NCBI GenBank assembly: GCA_964426815.1
Contig: CAYRRZ010000022.1
Coordinates: 1-16,809, forward strand
DNA: 16,809 nucleotides
Source: JADZEJ01 sp964426815
GTDB taxonomy: Bacteria > Patescibacteriota > Patescibacteriia > 2-12-FULL-60-25
Direction of reading: 5' to 3'
Translations under genes and position numbers: made by a program
Shown here: piece by piece, positions 6,169 to 13,730 of the stretch
Position numbering within the stretch: position 1 is the stretch's first letter
Layout: the number at the start of each line of letters is the position of its first letter
The notes under the pieces: model-generated
Databases searched by the model: none
What the model was told of the DNA's origin: nothing
Seen by the model: the letters and a program-made list of their open reading frames with translations, nothing else

Positions 6169-7557
6169 ATGAAAGTCACCAATTCCCTTCATCAAAAACT
6201 GGAAGAATTTATCCCCCGCCAACCAGGCAAGGTTGGGATGTATTGCTGTGGCCCGACTGTCTATGACTATGCCACGATTGGGAATTTTCGGACGTATGCG
6301 ATTGCAGACATTGCTTTGCGTACCTTTCGCCTGCTTGGGTTGGATGTGACCTATATCATGAACCTGACCGATGTTGGACATCTCACAGGTGACAATCTAG
6401 GCGATGCCTCAACCGGAGAAGACCGCTTGGAAAAAGCGGCGACAAAAGAACAGAAGACGGCCTGGGATATCGCGCAATTTTATACCGATGCCTATATCGC
6501 TGATTATCGCGCCCTGCATCTGATCGAGCCAAAAGCATGGGTCAAGGCGACAGATCATATCTCCGAACAAATCGCTCTCGTTCAAGAACTTGAAAAACGC
6601 GGATTTACCTATGCCGCGCAGGACGGTATTTATTTTGATACGGAAAAAGATCCAGAATATGGCGCGCTCTCAACCTTGGATCAAGTAAAAGCGGGTGCGC
6701 GTGTCGAAATGATTGAAGGGAAAAAAAATCCACGCGACTTTGCTTTGTGGAAATTTTCACCAACCGATAAAAAACGCGACATGGAATGGGAAAGTCCTTG
6801 GGGCAAAGGATTTCCAGGTTGGCATATTGAATGTAGCGCCATGGCCATGAAGTATCTCGGTCCACAATTTGATGTTCATTTTGGTGGCGAAGATTTGCGC
6901 AGCACGCATCATCCAAATGAAATTGCACAAAGCGAATGCGCAACCGGAGCAAAGCCATTTGTGCATTACTGGATGCATGTGGCTTTTTTGCAAGTTGATG
7001 GAGGCAAGATGGGTAAGAGCCTAGGCAATGCCTACACGCTTAAAGATATTGTGACCCGTGGAATTGATCCGCTTGCGCTTAAGGTATTTTATTTTGGCGC
7101 ACACTATCGATCGAAACTAAATTTCACTTGGGAAGCACTCGAGGCCTCCGCTACTGCTTTAGACAAGTTGCGGGCTCAAGCTGACAAACTTAAACCAGTA
7201 CTCACATCAGATACAAAGACGACAAATGCGTTCACCCAACAATTTCAAGCCGCACTTGAGGATGATTTGAATACACCTCAAGCCATGGCTGAAGTCTGGA
7301 ACATGCTTAAGAGTGAGCTCTCAAGTGAAGACAAGGCAAAGTCACTTGCCTTGTTTGATACGGTACTTGGTTTAGATTTGTTTGCTGAGCGACAGGTTGA
7401 AGCTATTCCACAAGAAATTCTTGATCTGGCTGCACAACGCCAACAAGCAAAGCAGGCAAAAGATTTTGCCGGCGCTGATGCCTTACGCGCTCAAATTGAA
7501 CAAGCCGGATTTCACATTAAAGACACACCTCAAGGACCCGAGATTCAGCGCGCATGA
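6169..7557 (+). CDS. cysS: Cysteine--tRNA ligase
   Basis: A 462-residue class I aminoacyl-tRNA synthetase that charges tRNA-Cys. The N-terminus, KVTNSLHQKLEEFIP...GMYCCGPTVYD, is typical. The zinc site is intact: Cys27, Cys222 (HIECSAM) and the His/Glu pair in THHPNEIAQSE. The first ATP signature reads TIGN (36-39) instead of HIGH/HIGN, and the second reads KMGKS (280-284) instead of KMSKS. The C-terminal anticodon-binding part is present. ATG 6169 fits the family N-terminus and a total length close to E. coli CysRS; an upstream ATG at 6127 would add 14 atypical residues. It heads a run of closely packed plus-strand genes, and its TGA overlaps the ATG of the sigma factor gene (ATGA), implying translational coupling. 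Confidence 0.95.
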   Translation: MKVTNSLHQKLEEFIPRQPGKVGMYCCGPTVYDYATIGNFRTYAIADIALRTFRLLGLDVTYIMNLTDVGHLTGDNLGDASTGEDRLEKAATKEQKTAWDIAQFYTDAYIADYRALHLIEPKAWVKATDHISEQIALVQELEKRGFTYAAQDGIYFDTEKDPEYGALSTLDQVKAGARVEMIEGKKNPRDFALWKFSPTDKKRDMEWESPWGKGFPGWHIECSAMAMKYLGPQFDVHFGGEDLRSTHHPNEIAQSECATGAKPFVHYWMHVAFLQVDGGKMGKSLGNAYTLKDIVTRGIDPLALKVFYFGAHYRSKLNFTWEALEASATALDKLRAQADKLKPVLTSDTKTTNAFTQQFQAALEDDLNTPQAMAEVWNMLKSELSSEDKAKSLALFDTVLGLDLFAERQVEAIPQEILDLAAQRQQAKQAKDFAGADALRAQIEQAGFHIKDTPQGPEIQRA

Positions 7558-8141
7558 AATCCCCTGCTCATTTGACCGATACCGAACTCGTTCAGCGCAT
7601 TCTCAAAGGAGACGATGCCGCTCTCGGAATTTTGTATGCGGAATATGTGACGCCGGTTTTTTCTTTCATCTCGCGTTTAGCTCCACCCTCGATTGATCCG
7701 CAAGATATTGTTCAACAAGCTTTCATCAAGGCTTGGCAACATCTCAAACAATACGATTCACAGTATCCATTTCGCACTTGGATTTTTACGATTGCTCGTA
7801 ATACCTTACGCGATCAAATACGAAAAAAAACGCCAACGGCCTTTAGCGATCTAGATACTGATGAAGGGCCCGGCTTTGAAGAACAGGTTATTGATGAGCA
7901 CTCAACACAAACATCCGACTTGATTGATCAAGCCATTGATCAAAAATGGCTCGATCAGGCTTTGCAGCAATTACCCCTATCTCAAAAAGAAGTTGTGCTG
8001 TTGCATGTAGTTGAACAACTTACCTTTCAAGAAATCGCGGATAGCATCAAACAGCCGATGGATACGGTCAAAACTCGCTATCGACGAGCGATTCAAAAGC
8101 TCAAAATCAGTTTAGCATCCGATAAAAAACGCTTTATATAG
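7554..8141 (+). CDS. ECF-type RNA polymerase sigma factor
   Basis: A 195-residue sigma-70-family protein with only regions 2 and 4. Region 2 spans about residues 20-90, with DIVQQAFIKAWQHL and FRTWIFTIARNTLRDQIR (core binding and -10 recognition). An acidic linker follows (about 95-125). Region 4 spans about 130-190, with QLPLSQKEVVLLHVVEQLTFQEIADSI and the recognition helix MDTVKTRYRRAIQKLK. It therefore belongs to the ECF group, which is normally held by a membrane anti-sigma factor and often transcribes its own operon. ATG 7554 overlaps the cysS stop. The next genes (a two-TM protein, anchored DUF5666-like proteins, a MacAB-type transporter) are the obvious candidate regulon. The inducing signal is unknown. 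Confidence 0.93.
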   Translation: MKSPAHLTDTELVQRILKGDDAALGILYAEYVTPVFSFISRLAPPSIDPQDIVQQAFIKAWQHLKQYDSQYPFRTWIFTIARNTLRDQIRKKTPTAFSDLDTDEGPGFEEQVIDEHSTQTSDLIDQAIDQKWLDQALQQLPLSQKEVVLLHVVEQLTFQEIADSIKQPMDTVKTRYRRAIQKLKISLASDKKRFI

Positions 8142-8152
8142 CGCATTTTTTT

Positions 8153-8626
8153 ATGATGAACCAAAACAACCGCCCCGATCGTATATCTGATATGCCAGAT
8201 GCTTTGCAACAAGCGCTTCAGCGTTTACAAACCGTCGCAGCGCCAGCCGCCTTGCTTCGGTCTATTTTGCACGCCATCGCAGAACAAAAAGAATTGCGTC
8301 TTTTCAAGAAGCATCTCGCGCTTTGCGGCCTCGCTCTTTTGAGCTTTGTTGGAACGATCGCGATATTTGCTGATGCCTTGCGCGAAGAAATCGCTGCTTC
8401 GGCGTTGACGCAGTATCTTGCTCTCGCCTATCAAGATGCAGATATTCTCATCTCGCATTGGCAGGAAGCGCTCCTTTCGATATTGGATGCCTTACCCGTG
8501 TATAGCCTTCTCGCCCTTTTATCACTCAGCGGAATCATCGCTCTCATCTTTCATTTTAGTATCAAACACCGCGCTTTTGTCCGCGCGCATCATTCAGCTT
8601 CTAAACCATCTGCTTCATTTTCCTAA
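8153..8626 (+). CDS. Two-TM membrane protein, candidate anti-sigma factor
   Basis: A 157-residue protein with no certain family. The N-terminal part (about 10-50) is a charged amphipathic region (DALQQALQRLQ...LLRSILHAIAEQKELRLFKKH). Two membrane segments follow, about 53-72 and 115-138, with an extracytoplasmic loop between them. Its position 11 bases after an ECF sigma gene and its cytoplasmic-helix-plus-membrane layout suggest an anti-sigma factor; this is inference. It lacks the HxxxCxxC zinc motif of ZAS anti-sigma factors. The C-terminal tail is Ser/His/Lys-rich. ATGATG at 8153 offers two adjacent starts; no Shine-Dalgarno is visible. A general membrane protein of unknown role is the alternative. 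Confidence 0.75.
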   Translation: MMNQNNRPDRISDMPDALQQALQRLQTVAAPAALLRSILHAIAEQKELRLFKKHLALCGLALLSFVGTIAIFADALREEIAASALTQYLALAYQDADILISHWQEALLSILDALPVYSLLALLSLSGIIALIFHFSIKHRAFVRAHHSASKPSASFS

Positions 8627-8631
8627 ACTCT

Positions 8632-9126
8632 ATGGAAGAAACCACACTCTCCACCACCCCAGAACCAGTAACACCAGCAGAACAGGTAGCTCCTAAAAAC
8701 CCGGGTCGTTTTTCACTTGCGATCGTCCTCGTTATCGCTTTTGCAACCGCGCTTTTACTTAGCTTTCATTTGGGAACTATTGTTGGTTTTCGCAAAGCTT
8801 CTTTTTCTTGCGCTTGGAATCGAAACTATGCGCCTTTATTCGGTGGTCCGTCTCGTGATTGGCAGCCTTCAGCCATGAAACGTTTACCTGATCCACATGG
8901 CGCTTTCGGCAAGGTTATGCGCATTGATAATCGCAACATCATCATCAAAGATCTGAATGGCATGGAAAAAAATGTTCTCGTGCCCCCAAGTTCAGCAACC
9001 ATCCGCCGAGGGATGGACACGATTCGCTTTGAAGATATTCGCGCACAGGACACGGTTTCCGTTTTTGGCCGACCTGACCCCGAGGGACGCGTTGAAGCTG
9101 ATTTAATTCGCATTATCACTCCGTAA
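8632..9126 (+). CDS. Membrane-anchored DUF5666-like protein
   Basis: A 164-residue protein. A Thr/Pro-rich N-terminus (1-24) precedes one membrane segment (about 28-52), a spacer, and a C-terminal beta domain (about 90-164). That domain reads GKVMRIDNRNIIIKDLNGMEKNVLVP...FEDIRAQDTVSVFGRPDPEGRVEADLIRI, the alternating pattern of the small DUF5666 OB-like fold. The domain should lie outside the cytoplasmic membrane. Its function is unknown; such domains may bind a ligand or partner at the cell surface. It starts 5 bases after the stop of the two-TM protein gene and precedes the MacA-like adaptor, so it is part of the same operon. A second anchored DUF5666-like protein ends that operon. Confidence 0.78.
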   Translation: MEETTLSTTPEPVTPAEQVAPKNPGRFSLAIVLVIAFATALLLSFHLGTIVGFRKASFSCAWNRNYAPLFGGPSRDWQPSAMKRLPDPHGAFGKVMRIDNRNIIIKDLNGMEKNVLVPPSSATIRRGMDTIRFEDIRAQDTVSVFGRPDPEGRVEADLIRIITP

Positions 9127-9170
9127 TCCAAAAAGCGTCCTTCTGCTTTGTCGAAGCCCTGATTTCTGCT

Positions 9171-11138
9171 ATGAAATTTCCTGCATTTCTTACCCGTTCC
9201 CGCCTGATTGCACTGTTTCTTATCGTTGCCCTCGGTGGTGGGTATTTTGCCTATACCAAAAAAACAGCAGCCGGTACCACGCCAAGCTATCGTCTTGGAA
9301 CGGTTGAAAAACAAACCATCGTGACCTCGGTTAAAGGAACTGGCCAGGTAGCTGGTCTGCGCGAATTTGCGGTCTCGCCTGAAGTTTCGTCACGCATCAC
9401 CGCCATTCATGTCAAAGTTGGTGATAAAGTCACTGCCGGAACTCCCCTGGTTGATTTGGATCGGAAGAGTGCTTTGCGCACCGTACGTGATGCATCCCAG
9501 GCTTTACGGGATGCACAAATCTCTCTCGCGTCGGCACAATTGGAATTTAAGAAATCGCAAAAACCCGTTGATGCATTAACCATCACTCAAGCAGAAAACG
9601 CGCTTGCAAAAGCAAAGCGTGATCTGGCGGATGAGCAGGATGGTCCAACGGAATATGAACTCAAACAAGCGGAGGCTGATGTCGCAAGCGCTGAAGCGCG
9701 CATTCGTTTAACAACGGATGGATCGATGCCAACCACGGTTCGTGATGCGAATGATTCTTTTGTCATTACCCTTCAAGGTATTTCGCAAAATCTTGATCAA
9801 TATCTGAATGATGTTGATAGCGTTCTCGGAATTGATTCGACGATCACGAGTTTGCGCTATATCAAATACATTTCTCTGCTTGATTCTTCGCGTAAAGATG
9901 TTGCGGCTCAGGACTATGCTCGCGCAAAAATTTCTATTCGAGCTGCTTCAACCGCGGTAAAGGCACTTGATAGTAAAAATGAAGCCCCGGCTGAAATTGA
10001 AAAAGCGCGCGCCTTGGTTGATGAAGCCCTTGGCCAAGCCTCAACCATGCTCATGCACACAACTGAAGCATTGCAGGCGAGTTTGATTGCCTCGGACTTT
10101 AGCCAGAGTGAATTGGATGGGTTGAAAAATAAAATTGATAGTGATCGCTCTTCGATCTCATCTAAATCCAGCTCATTGCTTTCAGGAACACAGGCAATTC
10201 AAAAAGCGAAAGACACCTATGAGAGCGATCGTTTGAGTTATCAAAAAGCACGTAACTCTTTGGAAGAAATTAAATCTGGCGCAAAGGCTTCAGATATTTC
10301 TACCGCGCAAGAACGCGTGCGTGAAGCTGAAGCTTCACTCGCCTCTTTACGCGCAAAGCCTGAAGCAATCGACATTGAATTAGCAAAAAATAGTTTGGAA
10401 CAGCGCCAATCTTCTTTAACAAGTGCGCAAAATAAATTAGCCGATGCGCAAGAAACTTTGAACAATTACACTGTGCTCGCTCCATTTGATGGAACGGTCG
10501 TTGCACTGCCACTCGGCATTTCTTCTGATGCCTCATCTGGTTCTTCCGTAGCAACCTTGATGACTTCGCAAAAGATTGTCTCGATGCCACTCAATGAAGT
10601 TGATGCGGCCAAGGTGAAAACCGGACAAAAAGCGACAATTGCCTTTGATGCAATCGACGGCTTAAGTTTGACCGGTGAAGTGGTCTTGCTTAGTCCGATT
10701 GGAACCGTGACTCAAGGCGTTGTGAATTACACTGTTCATGTTGGTTTTGATTCTGAAGATGAACGGATTAAGTCCGGCATGAGCGCTTCCGTTTCCATTA
10801 TCACGAGCGTACATGCCGATGTCTTATCCGTTCCAAATGCGGCCATCAAAACTCAGGGCGAACAATCCTATGTCGAAGTTTTGAGCTCAAAAGAAATGAA
10901 TGGCACGTCTTCAACAAATGGTTTGATCGAATCAAAAGAAACGCCTTCGCGCCTTCCAATCGAAGTCGGTGCGACGAATGATGAGATGACTGAAATTCTT
11001 TCGGGCTTGACCGAGGGTGAAAAAATTATTGTTCAAACAATTACAGCGGCTGCTGGAGCTCAAACTTCGAGCGCAGCCCGAACCACGGGTCTTCCGATTG
11101 GCGGCCTTGGTGGTGGCGCCGCGGTCCGTATTCGCTAG
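9171..11138 (+). CDS. MacA/HlyD-type membrane fusion protein with an enlarged coiled coil
   Basis: A 655-residue adaptor of an ABC transporter. An N-terminal membrane segment lies at about 11-28. Next comes the first half of a biotinyl-lipoyl domain (about 45-97, VSPEVSSRITAIHVKVGDKVTAGTPLVDLD). A very long Ala/Ser/Lys/Glu-rich helical region follows (about 98-430). The second lipoyl half (NYTVLAPFDGTVVALPLG) starts near 431. The beta-barrel and membrane-proximal domains (about 470-615) and a Gly-rich tail complete it. The usual MacA is about 370 residues with a short hairpin, so the extra length is in the helical region. It includes a non-repetitive stretch (about 180-345) that could be a separate helical bundle. 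The ATPase and permease genes follow directly. In a cell without an outer membrane it would project from the surface rather than dock on TolC. Confidence 0.9.
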   Translation: MKFPAFLTRSRLIALFLIVALGGGYFAYTKKTAAGTTPSYRLGTVEKQTIVTSVKGTGQVAGLREFAVSPEVSSRITAIHVKVGDKVTAGTPLVDLDRKSALRTVRDASQALRDAQISLASAQLEFKKSQKPVDALTITQAENALAKAKRDLADEQDGPTEYELKQAEADVASAEARIRLTTDGSMPTTVRDANDSFVITLQGISQNLDQYLNDVDSVLGIDSTITSLRYIKYISLLDSSRKDVAAQDYARAKISIRAASTAVKALDSKNEAPAEIEKARALVDEALGQASTMLMHTTEALQASLIASDFSQSELDGLKNKIDSDRSSISSKSSSLLSGTQAIQKAKDTYESDRLSYQKARNSLEEIKSGAKASDISTAQERVREAEASLASLRAKPEAIDIELAKNSLEQRQSSLTSAQNKLADAQETLNNYTVLAPFDGTVVALPLGISSDASSGSSVATLMTSQKIVSMPLNEVDAAKVKTGQKATIAFDAIDGLSLTGEVVLLSPIGTVTQGVVNYTVHVGFDSEDERIKSGMSASVSIITSVHADVLSVPNAAIKTQGEQSYVEVLSSKEMNGTSSTNGLIESKETPSRLPIEVGATNDEMTEILSGLTEGEKIIVQTITAAAGAQTSSAARTTGLPIGGLGGGAAVRIR

Positions 11139-11149
11139 TCTTCCGCTAT

Positions 11150-11836
11150 ATGATTGAACTTTCAGACATTACCAAGACCTATGTGAATGCGGAGCAATCC
11201 GTGCCCGTCTTGAAAGGCATCAGTTTTACGATTCAAGATGGAGAATATGTAGCAATCATGGGTCCCTCTGGTTCAGGTAAATCGACCCTGATGAATATTC
11301 TCGGTGCTTTGGATACACCTAGTTCTGGAAAGTATCTGTTGGACGGACACGACGTCGCTCAACTTACGGCTAATGAATTAGCCCGTATTCGAAAAAAGAA
11401 AATTGGTTTTGTGTTTCAATCTTTTAATTTATTGCCACGCACAACTGTTTTGCGCAATGTCGCGCTTCCGCTCATGTATGCCGAAGTTCCAAAAGCGGAA
11501 CGAAATATGCGCGCAGAAAAAGCTCTACTCGCGGCAGGGATGGATAAAGAACGGTTTGGACATACCTCGAATCAATTATCCGGTGGTCAGATGCAACGTG
11601 TGGCTATTGCCCGTGCGCTCGTGAATGATCCAAGCTTGATTTTGGCAGATGAGCCAACCGGAAATTTGGATACCAAAACCGGTGAGATCGTGCTTGAAAC
11701 CTTTCGCAAATTACATGAAGAGGGACATACCATTATCTTGATTACGCATGAAAGAGAAGTAGCAGAGCATGCAGAAAGAGTCATCACCATTCGCGATGGA
11801 CTCGTTTTATCTGATGTATTGATGTCTCATCCCTAA
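11150..11836 (+). CDS. MacB/LolD-type ABC transporter ATP-binding protein
   Basis: A 228-residue ATPase of the MacB/LolD/FtsE type. Motifs: Walker A GPSGSGKST (38-46), Q-loop in FVFQSFNLLPR, ABC signature LSGGQMQRVAIARAL (about 143-157), Walker B LILADEPTG (about 162-170), and the switch His in ITHE. It is full length. It should drive the FtsX-type permease encoded 3 bases downstream. Transporters of this type move substrates mechanically on the outer face of the membrane rather than passing them across it. Start ATG 11150 lies 11 bases after the adaptor stop. The substrate is unknown; peptides, lipoproteins and antibiotics are known for relatives. Confidence 0.95.
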   Translation: MIELSDITKTYVNAEQSVPVLKGISFTIQDGEYVAIMGPSGSGKSTLMNILGALDTPSSGKYLLDGHDVAQLTANELARIRKKKIGFVFQSFNLLPRTTVLRNVALPLMYAEVPKAERNMRAEKALLAAGMDKERFGHTSNQLSGGQMQRVAIARALVNDPSLILADEPTGNLDTKTGEIVLETFRKLHEEGHTIILITHEREVAEHAERVITIRDGLVLSDVLMSHP

Positions 11837-11839
11837 TTT

Positions 11840-13063
11840 ATGCGCATCACAGATCTGTTCGAAGAAACCTATACCGCGCTTTCGGCAAACAAGGCACGGT
11901 CGGCTTTGACCATGCTTGGCATTATCATCGGGATTGCTTCGGTGATTGCGATGACGGCCGTTGGACAAGGTGCGCAAAAAAGTATTCAAGCGAGCATTCA
12001 ATCGGCTGGGGCAAATATGTTGACGGTGTATCCCGGTCAGCAACGCGGCGTTGGAACCCAAGTTCGTGGCGGACAAGGTTCAGCGCAAACACTCACACAA
12101 CAAGATGTTGAAGCGATTAAGAAAACCGTGACTACGGCAAAAGGCGTCTCTCCAGAATTGAGTCGGCGTTATCAAATTACGACCAAGGGCGCGAATACCA
12201 ATACCCAAGTCATCGGAACAACCCAGGACTATGCCACGGTGCGTAACTTTACCGTGCAACAAGGAACCTTCTTAACAGAAAGTCATACCAAAACGGGCGC
12301 AAAAGTTGCCGTGCTTGGACCGACCACACGCGATGACTTATTTGGCGTTGATGCGAATGCAATCGGAAAAACGATTCGGATTAATTCGATGGAATTCACC
12401 ATCATCGGTGTCACCACGCCAAAAGGCGGTAGCGGTTTTTCCAATCCAGATGACAGCGTCTTTATTCCGATCACGACGGCTCAACGCTATCTCACGGGAG
12501 ATTCGTATGTTTCGAGCATTGGTATTCAAGCTCCAGATGAAGCTTCAATGACGGCGATTCAAGCTGAAGTGACCGCGCTCTTGAATGAAAGACATAAGAT
12601 TAAAGATCCGACTTTGGCGGACTTTAATATCTTGAATCAAGCTGACATTGTAGCAACTGCTTCTAGCGTTACTTCGACCTTCACGACCCTGCTCGCCGCA
12701 ATTGCCAGTATTTCGCTCTTGGTTGGTGGCGTGGGGATCATGAACATGATGCTGACGACCGTGACTGAACGCACGCGTGAAATTGGTTTGCGTAAAGCGA
12801 TTGGTGCGGAAGAAGAAGATATTAGTTTGCAGTTCTTGCTTGAATCCGTGGCCCTGACCTTTATCGGTGGAACGATCGGGATTGCACTCGGTTGGTTGAT
12901 TGCATATGGCGTGGAGCGTCTTGGTATTACACAGACCTCAGTTTCCCTCTCTACAATTGGACTCGCTTTCGGAGTTTCCGCAGCGATCGGCATTTTGTTC
13001 GGTTATTATCCTGCACGGCGTGCAGCGATGATGAATCCAATTGAAGCCTTACGTTTCGAATAA
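11840..13063 (+). CDS. MacB/FtsX-family ABC transporter permease
   Basis: A 407-residue permease with the four-TM FtsX layout. TM1 is near residues 20-42 (ALTMLGIIIGIASVIAMTAVG). A large extracytoplasmic MacB_PCD domain follows (about 45-260). TM2 lies near 275-300 (LLAAIASISLLVGGVGIMNMML). TM3 (about 330-355) and TM4 (about 370-392) lead to the typical ending YYPARRAAMMNPIEALRFE. The TERTREIGLRKAIGA motif, which contacts the ATPase, is present. The protein lacks a fused ATPase, so the transporter is the split type (separate ATPase and permease). The gene begins 3 bases after the ATPase stop and is followed after 26 bases by a DUF5666-like gene. Confidence 0.95.
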   Translation: MRITDLFEETYTALSANKARSALTMLGIIIGIASVIAMTAVGQGAQKSIQASIQSAGANMLTVYPGQQRGVGTQVRGGQGSAQTLTQQDVEAIKKTVTTAKGVSPELSRRYQITTKGANTNTQVIGTTQDYATVRNFTVQQGTFLTESHTKTGAKVAVLGPTTRDDLFGVDANAIGKTIRINSMEFTIIGVTTPKGGSGFSNPDDSVFIPITTAQRYLTGDSYVSSIGIQAPDEASMTAIQAEVTALLNERHKIKDPTLADFNILNQADIVATASSVTSTFTTLLAAIASISLLVGGVGIMNMMLTTVTERTREIGLRKAIGAEEEDISLQFLLESVALTFIGGTIGIALGWLIAYGVERLGITQTSVSLSTIGLAFGVSAAIGILFGYYPARRAAMMNPIEALRFE

Positions 13064-13089
13064 TTCTTTTCTCATTCTTAAAAAAATCT

Positions 13090-13581
13090 ATGTCAAAATC
13101 ACAAACCATGTTCGGACTCGTGCTTGCAGTCATTCTTATCGGTGCCTCTTTTTTTGCCGGAACCAAATATGCGGAGAGTCGCTCCCCTGCTGGTAATCGC
13201 TTCGCGGCTGGCCAACCAGGCGGAGCTGGACGAGGCGCATTTGGCGCAGCTCCTGGAGCCGGTGGCCAAGCCGGGGCTGCTGGGCGCAATATGTTCCGCG
13301 GTGCTGGTGGAGCCGGTGGCAATATGACGGCTGGTGAAGTGTCTAAAATCGAAAATGGCATGCTCACCCTCAAAACAGCGGACGGTGGAAGCAGGCTAAT
13401 TGTGATGAGCTCATCAACCAAGGTGATGCAGATGTCTGAAATCAATCTCGACGCCCTCAAGGCGACCACGCCGGTCATGATCATGGGCACAGCAAATTCT
13501 GACGGAAGCGTTACGGCGGCAACTATTCAGATTCGCCCAACACCTCCAGCCCCAGCACCAAGCCCAGAACAAAAGAAATAA
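13090..13581 (+). CDS. Anchored Gly/Ala-rich DUF5666-like protein
   Basis: A 163-residue protein. Residues about 7-24 (MFGLVLAVILIGASFFAG) form a signal anchor. A Gly/Ala/Arg low-complexity linker follows (about 32-78, with GGAGRGAFGAAPGAGG). A small beta domain (about 80-150) reads GEVSKIENGMLTLKTADGG...IVMSSSTKV...MIMGTANSDGSVTAATIQI, the DUF5666 pattern. The tail is Pro-rich (PTPPAPAPSPEQ). The linker and Pro tail suggest a flexible surface-exposed domain. It ends the sigma/MacAB operon, just before a strong terminator. It is a distant counterpart of the DUF5666-like protein upstream of the adaptor, so the transporter genes are bracketed by two such proteins. No enzymatic motif is seen; function unknown. 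Confidence 0.82.
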   Translation: MSKSQTMFGLVLAVILIGASFFAGTKYAESRSPAGNRFAAGQPGGAGRGAFGAAPGAGGQAGAAGRNMFRGAGGAGGNMTAGEVSKIENGMLTLKTADGGSRLIVMSSSTKVMQMSEINLDALKATTPVMIMGTANSDGSVTAATIQIRPTPPAPAPSPEQKK

Positions 13582-13593
13582 ATCTGCAGATCA

Positions 13594-13639
13594 AAAAAAA
13601 GAAAACAGACACAAGATCTTGTGTCTGTTTTCTTTTTTT
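13594..13639 (+). terminator. Perfect 46-bp palindromic terminator
   Basis: Two 23-base arms pair perfectly around a centre between 13616 and 13617, starting with seven A and ending with seven T residues. It follows the last gene of the sigma/MacAB operon by 12 bases and works in both orientations in principle. Its central 16 bases match the NrdR box (see the next entry). Confidence 0.93.
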
Positions 13640-13656
13640 ACCACTACATATTGTGG
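13609..13656. promoter_or_regulatory. Paired NrdR-box-like operators upstream of the nrd locus
   Basis: Box 1, ACACAAGATCTTGTGT (13609-13624), matches the NrdR consensus ACACWATATATWGTGT at 14 of 16 positions. Box 2, CCACTACATATTGTGG (13641-13656), matches at 13 of 16. They are separated by 16 bases, and their centres are 32 bp apart, about three helical turns, as in known NrdR-regulated nrd promoters. NrdR is the ATP/dATP-sensing repressor of ribonucleotide reductase genes; its gene is not in this window. Box 1 coincides with the core of the operon terminator. I could not assign a clear -35/-10 pair here. The consensus and spacing are from established knowledge; the assignment is inference. 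Confidence 0.68.
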
Positions 13657-13730
13657 ATAACCGTATTTTAAGGCTTTGCTCACATCCCTTTACCAAAGAC
13701 TTCTGCAGCGCTATCTTGAAGGCACACTCT

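Noticed and set aside
9790..10470. Frequent similar codon runs in the adaptor gene as a DNA repeat array
   Set aside because: They reflect coiled-coil heptads rich in Ala/Lys/Glu/Ser, not exact repeats; no CRISPR-like spacing exists.
12951..13490. Minus-strand open frame of 179 codons with a Pro/Ala-rich segment
   Set aside because: The Pro/Ala run is the complement of the Gly/Ala-rich linker in the plus-strand DUF5666-like gene, which has a signal anchor and operon context.
13594..13639. 46-bp perfect palindrome as a mobile-element end or attachment site
   Set aside because: A-run, stem and T-run directly after an operon fit a terminator; there is no transposase, integrase or second copy.
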